Below are positions 31,382 to 39,479 of a stretch of DNA of 51,834 nucleotides, piece after piece. This DNA comes from Nitrospira sp. Lineage in GTDB: Bacteria > Nitrospirota > Nitrospiria > Nitrospirales > Nitrospiraceae. The stretch covers positions 1 to 51,834 of the forward strand of contig JANDJG010000006.1 of assembly GCA_024331085.1 (NCBI GenBank), written 5' to 3'. The number at the start of each line of letters is the position of its first letter. Position 1 is the first letter of the stretch. Both the position numbers and the translations under genes were made by a program. Below the pieces are notes generated by a model. It was not told the DNA's origin. It saw only the letters and a list, made by a program, of their open reading frames with translations, and did no database searches.

Positions 31382-32470
31382 CTAAAGACCGCAGTATTCG
31401 TTGACTCGATCCGGCTCAAAACGCGGCAACTCAAGCACCTGCTGTATAAACTGAAAGAAGCTCCGCCTCACCTCCATCGACAGATCCGGATACCACACGG
31501 GGCTGGCCACCACCAGGCCGCGAAAGGCATAGAACGGCGCGGCGGTTTCGGCCACTTCTCGATCACCGCTGGTCTCGATGTAGGTATCCCAGAACAGCCG
31601 AAACAACACCTCGAACGGTCCTTTGAGTTTGCCCCATCGGATCAGTGAACTCAGCAGGTAGTTGATCGTCATAGCCGTCACATCGTCGGCCGGCTCACCC
31701 CATTCACCGCGCGATCGGTCCAACACGGAAAAATCCGTTCCGCTCCTGAACAGAACGTTATAGGGATGAAAATCGCCGTGGACCTGAGAGAGCCGATGGG
31801 CCTTCTCGCGCAACCGCCAGCGCCAGCGGTTGCAGGCATCTTCGATCGTGCGCAGCAGATCGCCCGTGATGAATCCGCACCGTTTGGGGTAACTGTCCGT
31901 CAGCCCCATGATACACTCGCCATGGCCGATCAATTCCCGGAGACGGCGTTTGTAGAGGTCTTCGTCACGCCGTTTGGTCTTGTGGATCTCGGCGAGATAG
32001 TGGGCCAGCGCGGCGGTCCTTCGCCGATCCAACGGCCGCAGGGTTCCGCCTTTCGCCAGCCGCTCGAGATCCAAATGGTAACTCGATCCGTCCACCCATT
32101 CGTTCAGTACAAAGAACTCACGGGCCTCCGCGACGGAGAAAAGGCGCTGTTTCCGATCAAATGCTCCGACGTCGAGCGCCTTCACATGCCGAGGGAGTCG
32201 GCCATACGAATCGTAATCCCACAACATCGCTTGAGCGCGGTCGGCCATGTGCTCGTGGCCGAACGGACCGGGCTTCATCGTTTCGAGCACGGCGGACTGC
32301 ACGCGCCCCCCGAGGCGAAAGGTCAATTTAACCGGCGTACCGTAGCCGTATCGCTTCTGGACACCCTTGCCACTGGCCTTGCCGATCACGTCATACGCCA
32401 GCAACTCGGCATCGGAGCCGAACCGACGTTGAAGGTACCGTTGCAACTGGACCTTGCTGAGTGCCGACAT
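31382..32470 (-). CDS. Aminoglycoside-phosphotransferase-like kinase (COG2187 type)
   Basis: 362 residues. Protein-kinase-like fold of the APH/choline-kinase group: the Brenner loop is LSQVHGDFHPYNVLFRSG, with Asp as catalytic base and Asn binding magnesium; the next metal-binding acid is in FSVLDRSRGEWGEPADDVTA. Around residue 120 there is EFFVLNEWVDGSSYHLDLER. An antibiotic-resistance role is unlikely; the enzyme is of a chromosomal type usually found with APS-kinase-like proteins. Probable operon with cysC. GAGAGAGGG precedes the ATG, and a -24/-12 like element lies about 23-38 bp upstream. Confidence 0.85.
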   Translation of the reverse strand: MSALSKVQLQRYLQRRFGSDAELLAYDVIGKASGKGVQKRYGYGTPVKLTFRLGGRVQSAVLETMKPGPFGHEHMADRAQAMLWDYDSYGRLPRHVKALDVGAFDRKQRLFSVAEAREFFVLNEWVDGSSYHLDLERLAKGGTLRPLDRRRTAALAHYLAEIHKTKRRDEDLYKRRLRELIGHGECIMGLTDSYPKRCGFITGDLLRTIEDACNRWRWRLREKAHRLSQVHGDFHPYNVLFRSGTDFSVLDRSRGEWGEPADDVTAMTINYLLSSLIRWGKLKGPFEVLFRLFWDTYIETSGDREVAETAAPFYAFRGLVVASPVWYPDLSMEVRRSFFQFIQQVLELPRFEPDRVNEYCGL

Positions 32471-32492
32471 AGTTCACCCTCTCTCACCCTTT

Positions 32493-32508
32493 CGCAAGCG
32501 CCGTTCCT
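32493..32508 (-). promoter_or_regulatory. Sigma-54-like promoter of the APH-kinase/cysC operon
   Basis: On the minus strand AGGAAC-GGCGC-TTGCG; GG and GC are 10 bp apart. -24 matches at four of six positions, -12 at four of five. The leader would be short, about 10-15 nt. Confidence 0.42.
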
Positions 32509-32864
32509 CCGGAAATCCCGGAACTTGGAAACCGATCACCGACTATCAGCTCCATACTTGATCTCCTGTTCCAACCTGCCAGACAGGTCGGCGCCGAGTA
32601 TGACACGTTCGCCTGTCCTCCACAGCCTCTTTTTTCACCTCGCAGCTTCCAAATCTTTTCCAATCCTTCTTTTTCCAGCCCTTCTTTGTCCTGCCTTGCG
32701 ACCCTTTCAACATTTGTCGCGTTCGGCCACATCCATCGAATAGTCACTGTGGTGAAAAGCGTCAGATTGACCGTTTCGCTGTCCTTTCAGGAACCGAACC
32801 TGTCAAGCACCCGAAACACTGCCCGTTATTTCCTCAACTCACAATGAAGGAAACATCATGTCAT

Positions 32865-32880
32865 CGGCACATCGTTTGCT
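32865..32880 (+). promoter_or_regulatory. Sigma-54-like promoter of the hpf/lon operon
   Basis: CGGCAC-ATCGT-TTGCT: correct 10-bp GG-GC spacing, with only the first base of -24 off consensus. It lies 51 bp before the HPF start codon. The rest of the 460-bp divergent gap (32471-32930) shows a 5-bp inverted repeat ACCTG-CCAGA-CAGGT and pyrimidine-rich sequence, and no supportable gene. Confidence 0.58.
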
Positions 32881-32930
32881 CGTTGTTCTGGGTGGAGAAA
32901 CGGACGTCTCACATTGATGAGGGAGGGACC

Positions 32931-33488
32931 ATGCAATTGGAAATCGAAAGCCGCAATGTGGCGATGACTCCTCGCTGGAAAACCGAGATCGAAGCCCGCA
33001 TGCAAGACTTGCAACGGGGACACGACGATCTGATTCACGGCCGGGTGACATTGACCAAAAATCGACACCACAAGAAACTGGCCAATGTGGCCGAGGCGCT
33101 CGTGGTGGTGTCCCTGCCCGGTCGTCATACCATCACCTCTCGCAAGGAGGAAAAGACGTTTGAAGAGGCGATCCGAAGCGCCTTCGCCGCCGTCGAGACG
33201 GAATTACGAAAGTACCGGGAGAAACGGGCCCGCAAAGAGGTGCGGCTGCCGCCGCTTCCTCCCTATCACGGCGTGATCTGCAAGCTCTTTCCGAAAGAAC
33301 GGTACGGCTTCATCCTGAAGGACGGAGGCGGAGAGGTCTATTTTCACGCCAACGCGCTGCAAAACCTCGCCTTTGACGAAGTGGAGGATGGGATGGAAGT
33401 CCTGTTCAACCTGGAAGAGGGTGACAAGGGGCCACAGGCCACGGTGGTCACGACTCCGGACCCCGTTGCATCAAAAGCTCTTTCATGA
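32931..33488 (+). CDS. HPF/RaiA ribosome-hibernation domain fused to a cold-shock domain
   Basis: 185 residues from ATG 32931, preceded by GGGAGG. Residues 1-100 match the HPF/YfiA S30AE fold (MQLEIESRNVAMTPRWKTEI, IHGRVTLTKNRHHKKLANVA, GRHTITSRKEEKTFEEAIRS). Residues 110-180 match a cold-shock domain with its RNA-binding strands: GVICKLFPKERYGFILKDGG, EVYFHANALQNLAFDEVEDG and GPQATVVTTPDP. This architecture suggests ribosome silencing together with RNA binding, in place of the S30AE C-terminal dimerisation domain of long HPF. It is followed after 7 bp by the Lon-type protease gene, and the sigma-54-like site lies upstream. Confidence 0.9.
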   Translation: MQLEIESRNVAMTPRWKTEIEARMQDLQRGHDDLIHGRVTLTKNRHHKKLANVAEALVVVSLPGRHTITSRKEEKTFEEAIRSAFAAVETELRKYREKRARKEVRLPPLPPYHGVICKLFPKERYGFILKDGGGEVYFHANALQNLAFDEVEDGMEVLFNLEEGDKGPQATVVTTPDPVASKALS

Positions 33489-33495
33489 CACCTTC

Positions 33496-35919
33496 ATGAC
33501 AATGGACAAATACAAACTTCCCGTCTCGATGCTGGCCTCCCTCGTAGATCCGACCCAATTGGGCTTTGAGCACACGGGCGAGTTGGAGCCGCTCGCCGAC
33601 ATCATCGGCCAAGACCGAGCGGTCGAAGCCCTGGAATTCGGCTTGAGCATGAAAAGCGCGGGGTTCAATCTGTACGTCTCCGGTCCCGTCGGAACGGGAA
33701 AAGGCACGCTCGTTCGGCAGATGGCGAAACGGTTGGCGCAAACGTCCCCCGCTCCATCCGATTGGTGCTACGTCAACAATTTCCAGGACCCTTCCCGCCC
33801 CGTCTGTCTCGCGCTTCCGGCCGGTCAAGGAGCGTCGTTTAAGCGGGCCATGGGAGACTTCATCGAAGGGTTGCGGCGCGAGATTCCCTTGGCCTTCGAG
33901 AGCAAGAAATATCTCGATGCCAAGGCTCGCCTGCAGGAAGACTTCGATTCCAAAAAGAAAGCGCTCTTTCAGGAATTGACCGAGCTCAGCCGGAGCCGTG
34001 GATTCGGCTTTGAGGAAACGCCCGTCGGATTTGGGATCGTCCCCCTCAAAACCGGCCGCCCCATGACGGAGGCCGACCTTGAGTCATTGACCGAGGAAGA
34101 ACGGCGCGACCTCGACGAGCGCCGCAAAATCCTTGAGGGGGAGATCCGCGATTTTCACGTGCGCGTCCATGGTCTGGACAGAGAAGCCGAACACCAGCTC
34201 CGCCACCTCGACCGTCAAGTGGTGACGAACGTCTTGGAAGGCCGCTACGACACGCTGCGTCGAGCCTACCAGGATCGGCCGGCGGTGTCCGCCTATCTGG
34301 AGCGGGTGCGGCACGACATCATTCACCATTACAAGGACTTCCTCGCCCACGAAAAGCCGCCCTTTCCAATCCCGGGGTTCGAATTCCGCCGGCCCGATCT
34401 GACGCGCTATCTCGTCAACGTGATCGTGGAGCATGACCCCCACGGCGGCGCGCCCGTGGTCGACGAATCCCATCCGACCTACTCGAACCTCATCGGAAAA
34501 ATCGAGCGGCGGGCGCAAATGGGCGTCATGTACACGGACTTCACCGAGATTCGGGCCGGCGCCGTCCTGTTCGCCAACGGCGGCTATTTGATCGTCAATG
34601 CGCTGGACCTGCTTCGCCAACCCTTCTCATGGGACGCATTGAAGCGGGTGATTAAAACGGGGGAAGTGAAAATCGAAGACCCTGGAGAATTTTACGGCTT
34701 CTCGGCGGTGGGATTAAAACCTGAGCCCATCCCCGTCAACGTGAAAGTCATCCTGGTTGGCCCGCCCATCCTTTACTCGCTCCTGCAAACCTATGAGGAA
34801 GGCTTCGGCAAACTCTTCAAGGTCAAGGCGGACTTCGACACCGACGTCTCACGCGACGATCGGGAAGATCGGCTCTATGCCCGCTTCATCTCCAAACTGT
34901 GCCGGGAGGAAGGACTGCCCCATTTCGGCGCCGATGCTGTGGCCGAAGTGATCCGGCAGGGCATGCGGCTCGCCGAACGAAGGGATCGGCTGTCGCTTCG
35001 GTTCAGCTTAGTGAGCGATCTCGTCCGCGAAGCCGGCTATTGGGCCGGGAAAGAGGGACGTCCGTTGGTCACGCAAGCGGACGTCGAGGCCGCCGTCGCC
35101 CACAAACGATACCGTTCCAACCTGGCCGAGCAATGGATCCAGGATGAAATCAAGGAGGGCACCTTGATGGTCGATCTGGACGGCGAGGTCGTGGGACAGG
35201 TCAATGGTCTGTCTGTTCATCAGCTCGGGGATTACTCGTTTGGACGCCCCACCCGCATCACGGCTCGAACCTACGTGGGAACCAAGGGCGTGATCGACAT
35301 CCAACGGGAGGCCGAACTGGCCGGGACGATCCACAGCAAGGGAGTACTGACCTTGGCCGGCTATCTGGCGGGAAAATTCGCCGGCTCTCATCCGCTCGCC
35401 ATGACCGCCTCGTTGACATTCGAGCAGACCTATTCCGAGGTGGAAGGAGACAGTGCGGCCGTAGCCGAATTGGTCGCGATCCTCTCCAGCCTGGCCGACC
35501 TGCCGGTTCGCCAGTGGCTGGCCGTCACCGGCTCCGTCAATCAGTTGGGAGAAGTGCAGCCCATCGGCGGGGTGAACGAGAAGATCGAGGGATTTTTCGA
35601 ATCTTGTCAACGCCGAGGCCTCACAGGTAAACAGGGCGTGATCATCCCGGCCCGCAACACCAAGCACCTGGCCCTTCGCCGCGATGTCGTGGAGGCCGCC
35701 GAAGCGGGCCGCTTTGCCGTTTACGCGGTTAATACGATCGACGAGGCGGTGGAGCTGCTCACCGGGATTCCGGCCGGCGAACGGGGCCTCGACGGACTCT
35801 ATCCACCAGACACCGTCTTTGGTCGCGCCGCTCGGCGCCTCGAAGAAATGGCGAACGCCGTCGCCCGGTGGACGGAAGGGCAAGAAGAGAGCGGAGACTC
35901 TCTTATCACGGAGCCGTAA
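33496..35919 (+). CDS. Lon-type (AAA_32/S16) ATP-dependent protease
   Basis: 807 residues from ATG 33496, with ATG 33502 as an equally good start. Cytosolic Lon-like protease lacking the usual Lon N-domain. Walker A is VSGPVGTGKGTLVRQMAKRL near residue 55; a large inserted helical segment (residues 120-300) is typical of the AAA_32/LonB-like group. ATPase elements GAVLFANGGYLIVNALDLL and KVILVGPPILYSLL follow. The protease domain has the Ser-Lys dyad: serine in YSEVEGDSAAVAELVAIL and lysine in GGVNEKIEGFFESC. It starts 8 bp after hpf, so ribosome hibernation and proteolysis are coexpressed. Confidence 0.93.
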   Translation: MTMDKYKLPVSMLASLVDPTQLGFEHTGELEPLADIIGQDRAVEALEFGLSMKSAGFNLYVSGPVGTGKGTLVRQMAKRLAQTSPAPSDWCYVNNFQDPSRPVCLALPAGQGASFKRAMGDFIEGLRREIPLAFESKKYLDAKARLQEDFDSKKKALFQELTELSRSRGFGFEETPVGFGIVPLKTGRPMTEADLESLTEEERRDLDERRKILEGEIRDFHVRVHGLDREAEHQLRHLDRQVVTNVLEGRYDTLRRAYQDRPAVSAYLERVRHDIIHHYKDFLAHEKPPFPIPGFEFRRPDLTRYLVNVIVEHDPHGGAPVVDESHPTYSNLIGKIERRAQMGVMYTDFTEIRAGAVLFANGGYLIVNALDLLRQPFSWDALKRVIKTGEVKIEDPGEFYGFSAVGLKPEPIPVNVKVILVGPPILYSLLQTYEEGFGKLFKVKADFDTDVSRDDREDRLYARFISKLCREEGLPHFGADAVAEVIRQGMRLAERRDRLSLRFSLVSDLVREAGYWAGKEGRPLVTQADVEAAVAHKRYRSNLAEQWIQDEIKEGTLMVDLDGEVVGQVNGLSVHQLGDYSFGRPTRITARTYVGTKGVIDIQREAELAGTIHSKGVLTLAGYLAGKFAGSHPLAMTASLTFEQTYSEVEGDSAAVAELVAILSSLADLPVRQWLAVTGSVNQLGEVQPIGGVNEKIEGFFESCQRRGLTGKQGVIIPARNTKHLALRRDVVEAAEAGRFAVYAVNTIDEAVELLTGIPAGERGLDGLYPPDTVFGRAARRLEEMANAVARWTEGQEESGDSLITEP

Positions 35920-36124
35920 CCGATCGAACCCCATCATGAGGCCGTTTTCACTCCGCCAGAGTCTCGACAGCCCCCTCATCCCGTGATCGGAGATCAGCCC
36001 GCACGGCAAGTCGATCTCGTCGCCGACTTCTCTTCGCTCATGAATTCTCGGACCGCCTTCCGGCGGTTGAGCAGACGGGAAAGCGTCCAGTATCATGGTG
36101 GCGAAATCGCGGTGGAGCGTGGCC

Positions 36125-36149
36125 CACCTTGCGCATCACGCGCAAGGTG
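36125..36149 (+). terminator. Hairpin ahead of the five-haem cytochrome
   Basis: CACCTTGCGC (36125-36134) pairs perfectly with GCGCAAGGTG (36140-36149) around a 5-nt loop. No U-tract follows, so it is either a stabiliser of an upstream transcript end or a translational control structure; the stem lies 25 nt before the chosen start. Confidence 0.4.
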
Positions 36150-36173
36150 AGTCAAGAGAAGACGGTCCGAAAC

Positions 36174-37451
36174 GTGACGAAGTCCACAAAATGGATATGG
36201 AGAAGTCTCATCGGGTTCGCCGTCTTCGGCGGCCTCACCTATCTCTATTACACCGAAGTGAAACCGGTCGTGATTTTCGGGCTCCGGTCCGACTATGCCC
36301 ACGCCATTCCTTATCAAGAGGTTCCCCAAGGCTTGACCGGTTTGAAGGCCGAATCGTGCGGGGTCTGCCATCCCGACATCTACAATGAATGGAAAACCAG
36401 CATCCATGCCCAGGCCTATGACGATCCGTTCTTCCAAGCCTATTGGACCAAGGACAAACGGATTTGGGTCTGTTTAAACTGCCACACTCCCCTTGAAAAT
36501 CAACAACCGACCTTGATCAAGGCCATCCCGCGCGAGCGAGTGGAACGGGCCGTGCAGGAACCGAATCCGCGCTACGATCCCGACTATCAGCGAGAAGGGG
36601 TGACCTGCGCGGCCTGCCATGTCCGTGACGGGGTCATCCTAGGACCTTACGAAGACGCCAAGGCCCCTCATCCGACGAAGTACGATCCCATGTTCCGCAC
36701 CACGCAGCTCTGCCAACGTTGCCATAGTGTCGTGGGAGGACCGGCGCAGTTTTATAATGGCGGGCCTTGCGGCACCTATACCGAGTTCGAGGACGGGTAT
36801 TGGAGCAAGGAGCGAGGCTATATCTGCCAGACCTGCCACATGCCGAAAATCGAGCGGCCGGTCGCCGTGGGAGGCCCCGTGCGAACGGGGCGGCGGCACC
36901 TTTGGCGCGGGGGGCACGACCCAGAGATGCTCAAACGGGCCATCGACGTGAAGCTCGCAGCGGAACCGGCCGAACCCAAACCGGGTGATCGAGTCCGTGT
37001 GACCTTGACCCTCACCAATGCCGGGGCCGGACACAAACTGCCGACCGGCGATCCCGATCGTCACTTTACGGTCGAGTTCGCGGTGCGCGATCGGGACGGG
37101 AGGGTCTTGAAAGATCAGTCCGACACGATGGGACGATGGATTCTCTGGCAGCCGGCCATCGTCGAACTGTACGACAACCGACTCATGCCCTTGGCTAGCC
37201 GTGCGTACACGTTCGACTATCGATGGCCCCGGGAGGGCGAGAACCAGACCCTATCCATCACGGTGCGCTACCACATTTTGACGGAGCGGCAACATCAAAT
37301 GTTGATCGACAAGTACGGTCTCACGGCGCCGGCCCCCTATCACTTCACCCTGTATGCGCAAGAAGTGCCTCTGACCGGCAATCTCAGGGTCTCCCTGGCC
37401 GCCTTGGCCCGGGCAACTCACCCTGCCTGCTCCGGACCTAAACAAGGTTGA
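36174..37451 (+). CDS. Membrane-anchored five-haem cytochrome c
   Basis: 425 residues from GTG 36174, chosen because it gives a short N-terminal cytoplasmic tail before the membrane segment (SLIGFAVFGGLTYLYY); TTG 36129 and GTG 36147 are alternatives. Five CxxCH motifs are present: CGVCH, CLNCH, CAACH, CQRCH and CQTCH, all in the first 240 residues. Layout resembles cytochrome c554-like proteins that accept or transfer multiple electrons. The C-terminal half (VRVTLTLTNAGAGHKLPTGD and QTLSITVRYHILTERQH) is haem-free, beta-rich, and of unknown role. Located in the periplasm, attached to the membrane. Upstream hairpin at 36125. Confidence 0.9.
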   Translation: MTKSTKWIWRSLIGFAVFGGLTYLYYTEVKPVVIFGLRSDYAHAIPYQEVPQGLTGLKAESCGVCHPDIYNEWKTSIHAQAYDDPFFQAYWTKDKRIWVCLNCHTPLENQQPTLIKAIPRERVERAVQEPNPRYDPDYQREGVTCAACHVRDGVILGPYEDAKAPHPTKYDPMFRTTQLCQRCHSVVGGPAQFYNGGPCGTYTEFEDGYWSKERGYICQTCHMPKIERPVAVGGPVRTGRRHLWRGGHDPEMLKRAIDVKLAAEPAEPKPGDRVRVTLTLTNAGAGHKLPTGDPDRHFTVEFAVRDRDGRVLKDQSDTMGRWILWQPAIVELYDNRLMPLASRAYTFDYRWPREGENQTLSITVRYHILTERQHQMLIDKYGLTAPAPYHFTLYAQEVPLTGNLRVSLAALARATHPACSGPKQG

Positions 37452-37501
37452 CGTGATCACCATCTCAGGATCAACGATCGGCCGTTCCTTTGCCGGCCCC
37501 T

Positions 37502-38518
37502 TCACTCCATGGTCAGCACCACGCGAAACCTGGCCTTTCCGCTCAGCATCCGGTCGTAGGCCGCCGGAGCCTGTTCCAGCGGAAACGACTCGACGATCGG
37601 ACGGATGCCGGTCAACGCGCAAAAATTCAGCGCGTCCTCCGAATCACGGGCGCTGCCCGACGGCCATCCTTGAATCGTCCGACGACCGCTGATCAGTTGG
37701 ATCGGCGTCATGGTCATGGGATCGGCCGATGCGCCGAGGACGATCAACTTGCCGCCGACCGCCAAGCCGTCGATCATCTCCGACATCGCTTTGCCGCTTG
37801 GAGCCGTCGCCAGAATCACGGCGGCGCCGCCGAGATTCGCCAGTTCCTCGGCCGGATCGGTCGTTTCGGCATCCACGTAGCGTTCGGCCCCCAGCTTCAC
37901 GGCGAGTTCGGCTTTGTCCGTCCCCCGTCCGATGGCCACCGTGTGAAAGCCCATCTTGTCGGCAAACTGCACGCCAAGATGCCCCAGGCCCCCCACTCCT
38001 TGGATGGCGACCAAATCGCCCGCCTTGGCCCCGCTGTGGCGCAAACTGTTGAACGTGGTGATCCCGGCGCAGAGAATCGGCGCGGCTTCCGTGGGAGTGA
38101 GCGCATCCGGGATTGCAGCCAACGCCTCGGTGCGCGCGATCACATACTCGGCATACCCTCCATCTTCATGAAAGCCGGTCACAATGAAGTTCTTGCAGCC
38201 GAGAAAATCCCCTCGACGGCAGGGTGTGCAATGGCCGCAATGTCCTCCGTGCCACCCGACGCCGACACGTTGGCCCTTTTCCCAAGCCACCACTCCGGCG
38301 CCCACCGCGTCGATCACGCCGGCCACCTCATGACCCGTGACACGCGGATAGTGCAGCCCCGGCCAATAGCCTTCTTTGACGAACAGGTCGCTATGGCACA
38401 CCCCGCAGGCTTGCACTTTGACGCGGACGGTGTTGGGCCTGGGCTCCGGCACCGGACGCCGCACGATTTCGAACGGACCTCCAGGCTCGGCGATCTGCAC
38501 GGCCGTCATTTGTGTCAT
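37502..38518 (-). CDS. Zinc-dependent alcohol dehydrogenase
   Basis: 338 residues; AAGGAGG is 6 nt before the ATG. Medium-chain dehydrogenase: catalytic zinc ligands in QACGVCHSDLFVKEGYW and TGHEVAGVIDAVG, the structural-zinc set of cysteines in HGGHCGHCTPCRRGDFLGCK, and the Rossmann motif VAIQGVGGLGHLGVQFADKM. NAD(P)-linked oxidation of alcohols or reduction of aldehydes is expected. The second zinc lobe is complete, so the enzyme looks active. It stands alone, tail to tail with the five-haem cytochrome (50-bp gap). Confidence 0.95.
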   Translation of the reverse strand: MTQMTAVQIAEPGGPFEIVRRPVPEPRPNTVRVKVQACGVCHSDLFVKEGYWPGLHYPRVTGHEVAGVIDAVGAGVVAWEKGQRVGVGWHGGHCGHCTPCRRGDFLGCKNFIVTGFHEDGGYAEYVIARTEALAAIPDALTPTEAAPILCAGITTFNSLRHSGAKAGDLVAIQGVGGLGHLGVQFADKMGFHTVAIGRGTDKAELAVKLGAERYVDAETTDPAEELANLGGAAVILATAPSGKAMSEMIDGLAVGGKLIVLGASADPMTMTPIQLISGRRTIQGWPSGSARDSEDALNFCALTGIRPIVESFPLEQAPAAYDRMLSGKARFRVVLTME

Positions 38519-38712
38519 CGGCGCCTCCTTGTCTACGTCTACCGACCGGTCTGTTGCCGGAAGCTTCGCCGTGGCTCCGTGGCAGCGATCATCTTCTCCG
38601 ACGCATCCATCCCCGTCTCTTACCTTGTCCCGCCCCTCGCTTCATGATCACATGATTCAGAAGGGACATGGATTTCCCCTTCCCGGTACATTGAGATTCT
38701 TTGGATCGGCGA

Positions 38713-38729
38713 CTGAATCCGCGATTCAG
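38713..38729. repeat. Perfect short inverted repeat in an intergenic region
   Basis: CTGAATC-CGC-GATTCAG, 7-bp arms, in the 298-bp gap (38519-38816) upstream of the ADH gene and downstream of the lipoprotein gene. It may be an operator or weak terminator; nothing else was found in the gap. Confidence 0.35.
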
Positions 38730-38816
38730 GAGCGGCAGACTGACACACGTCGAAATGGATGCCGGTGGAGAAAAGAGAACTGGCCGACAAGAACCATTCT
38801 CGTCTTGTTTCGGCCG

Positions 38817-39251
38817 TCAGTGACGCAATGATTGATCGCGCTCGCAGGTGAGCTCCGCCAACATCCGTTGCCCCTCCGTGGCATCGGAGGGAATGCGCGC
38901 CAGGCAAGCTTCCAACGAATCACCAACTGTTCCCGCCGAGGCCCGGTCGCCGCTTTTGGCAACGGCCGTCCCGACGATGCCCTGCCGGAGTTCTTCGCTC
39001 TCTCGGCAGTTCTGTTCGGCAACCAGCCTGGCCCCCTCGCTGGAATCGGCCGGGATTCGAGCTAAACACCCCTCCAGGGTATCCGACAACGCTTTGGGCC
39101 TCATTTCGGGAGCCGCGTCGGCGGTTGCCGGAGCCGATGGACCGCCTGATGTCTGCTGCATCGCCGACCGTTCAAGCACACAGCCGGCTCCTGCTCCGAC
39201 GAGACACGCGAGGCCGATGAATCCGATTCCTCTCAGCATCCTGTTCTTCAT
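38817..39251 (-). CDS. Lipoprotein with two copies of a Cys-containing repeat
   Basis: 144 residues from ATG 39251. Lipobox in FIGLACLVGAGAGC gives a lipidated Cys. The mature part has two related units: TLEGCLARIPADSSEGARLV-AEQNC and SLEACLARIPSDATEGQRML-AELTC, each with two cysteines about 25 residues apart, which could form a disulfide. The linker is Ala/Gly-rich. I know of no characterised homologue. It has no partner gene on the same strand; on the left is the ADH intergenic region, on the right the divergent HlyD gene. Confidence 0.75.
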   Translation of the reverse strand: MKNRMLRGIGFIGLACLVGAGAGCVLERSAMQQTSGGPSAPATADAAPEMRPKALSDTLEGCLARIPADSSEGARLVAEQNCRESEELRQGIVGTAVAKSGDRASAGTVGDSLEACLARIPSDATEGQRMLAELTCERDQSLRH

Positions 39252-39479
39252 AGGGATATTCCTTTCCTTCCTGCTCCGGAAGCGCAACGATGAGCACGCA
39301 TCTTGATGGCGCCCCTATATAGCGAAGTCTCCGTCATCGCGCAAGCGACATTATCAGGAAGAGGCTTCATAGACCTGGGAAGCCGAGTTCTCCGGATTCC
39401 ATGGAGATGGTGTATAGTGAGGAAACGCCTTGGGTTGGATTAGAGGCAGAGCATCGCACATCACAGAGAGTAGAAAAGC

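Noticed and set aside
31382-32470. Aminoglycoside-resistance gene
   Set aside because: It only shares the APH kinase fold; length, context with CysC-like kinase and sequence fit a chromosomal kinase of unknown substrate.
32484-32747. Minus-strand 87-aa ORF upstream of the APH-like kinase
   Set aside because: Repetitive sequence (KEGLEKEGLEK) from pyrimidine-rich intergenic DNA; it ends across the promoter of the next gene.
35008-36096. Minus-strand 362-aa ORF
   Set aside because: Antisense shadow of the Lon-type protease.
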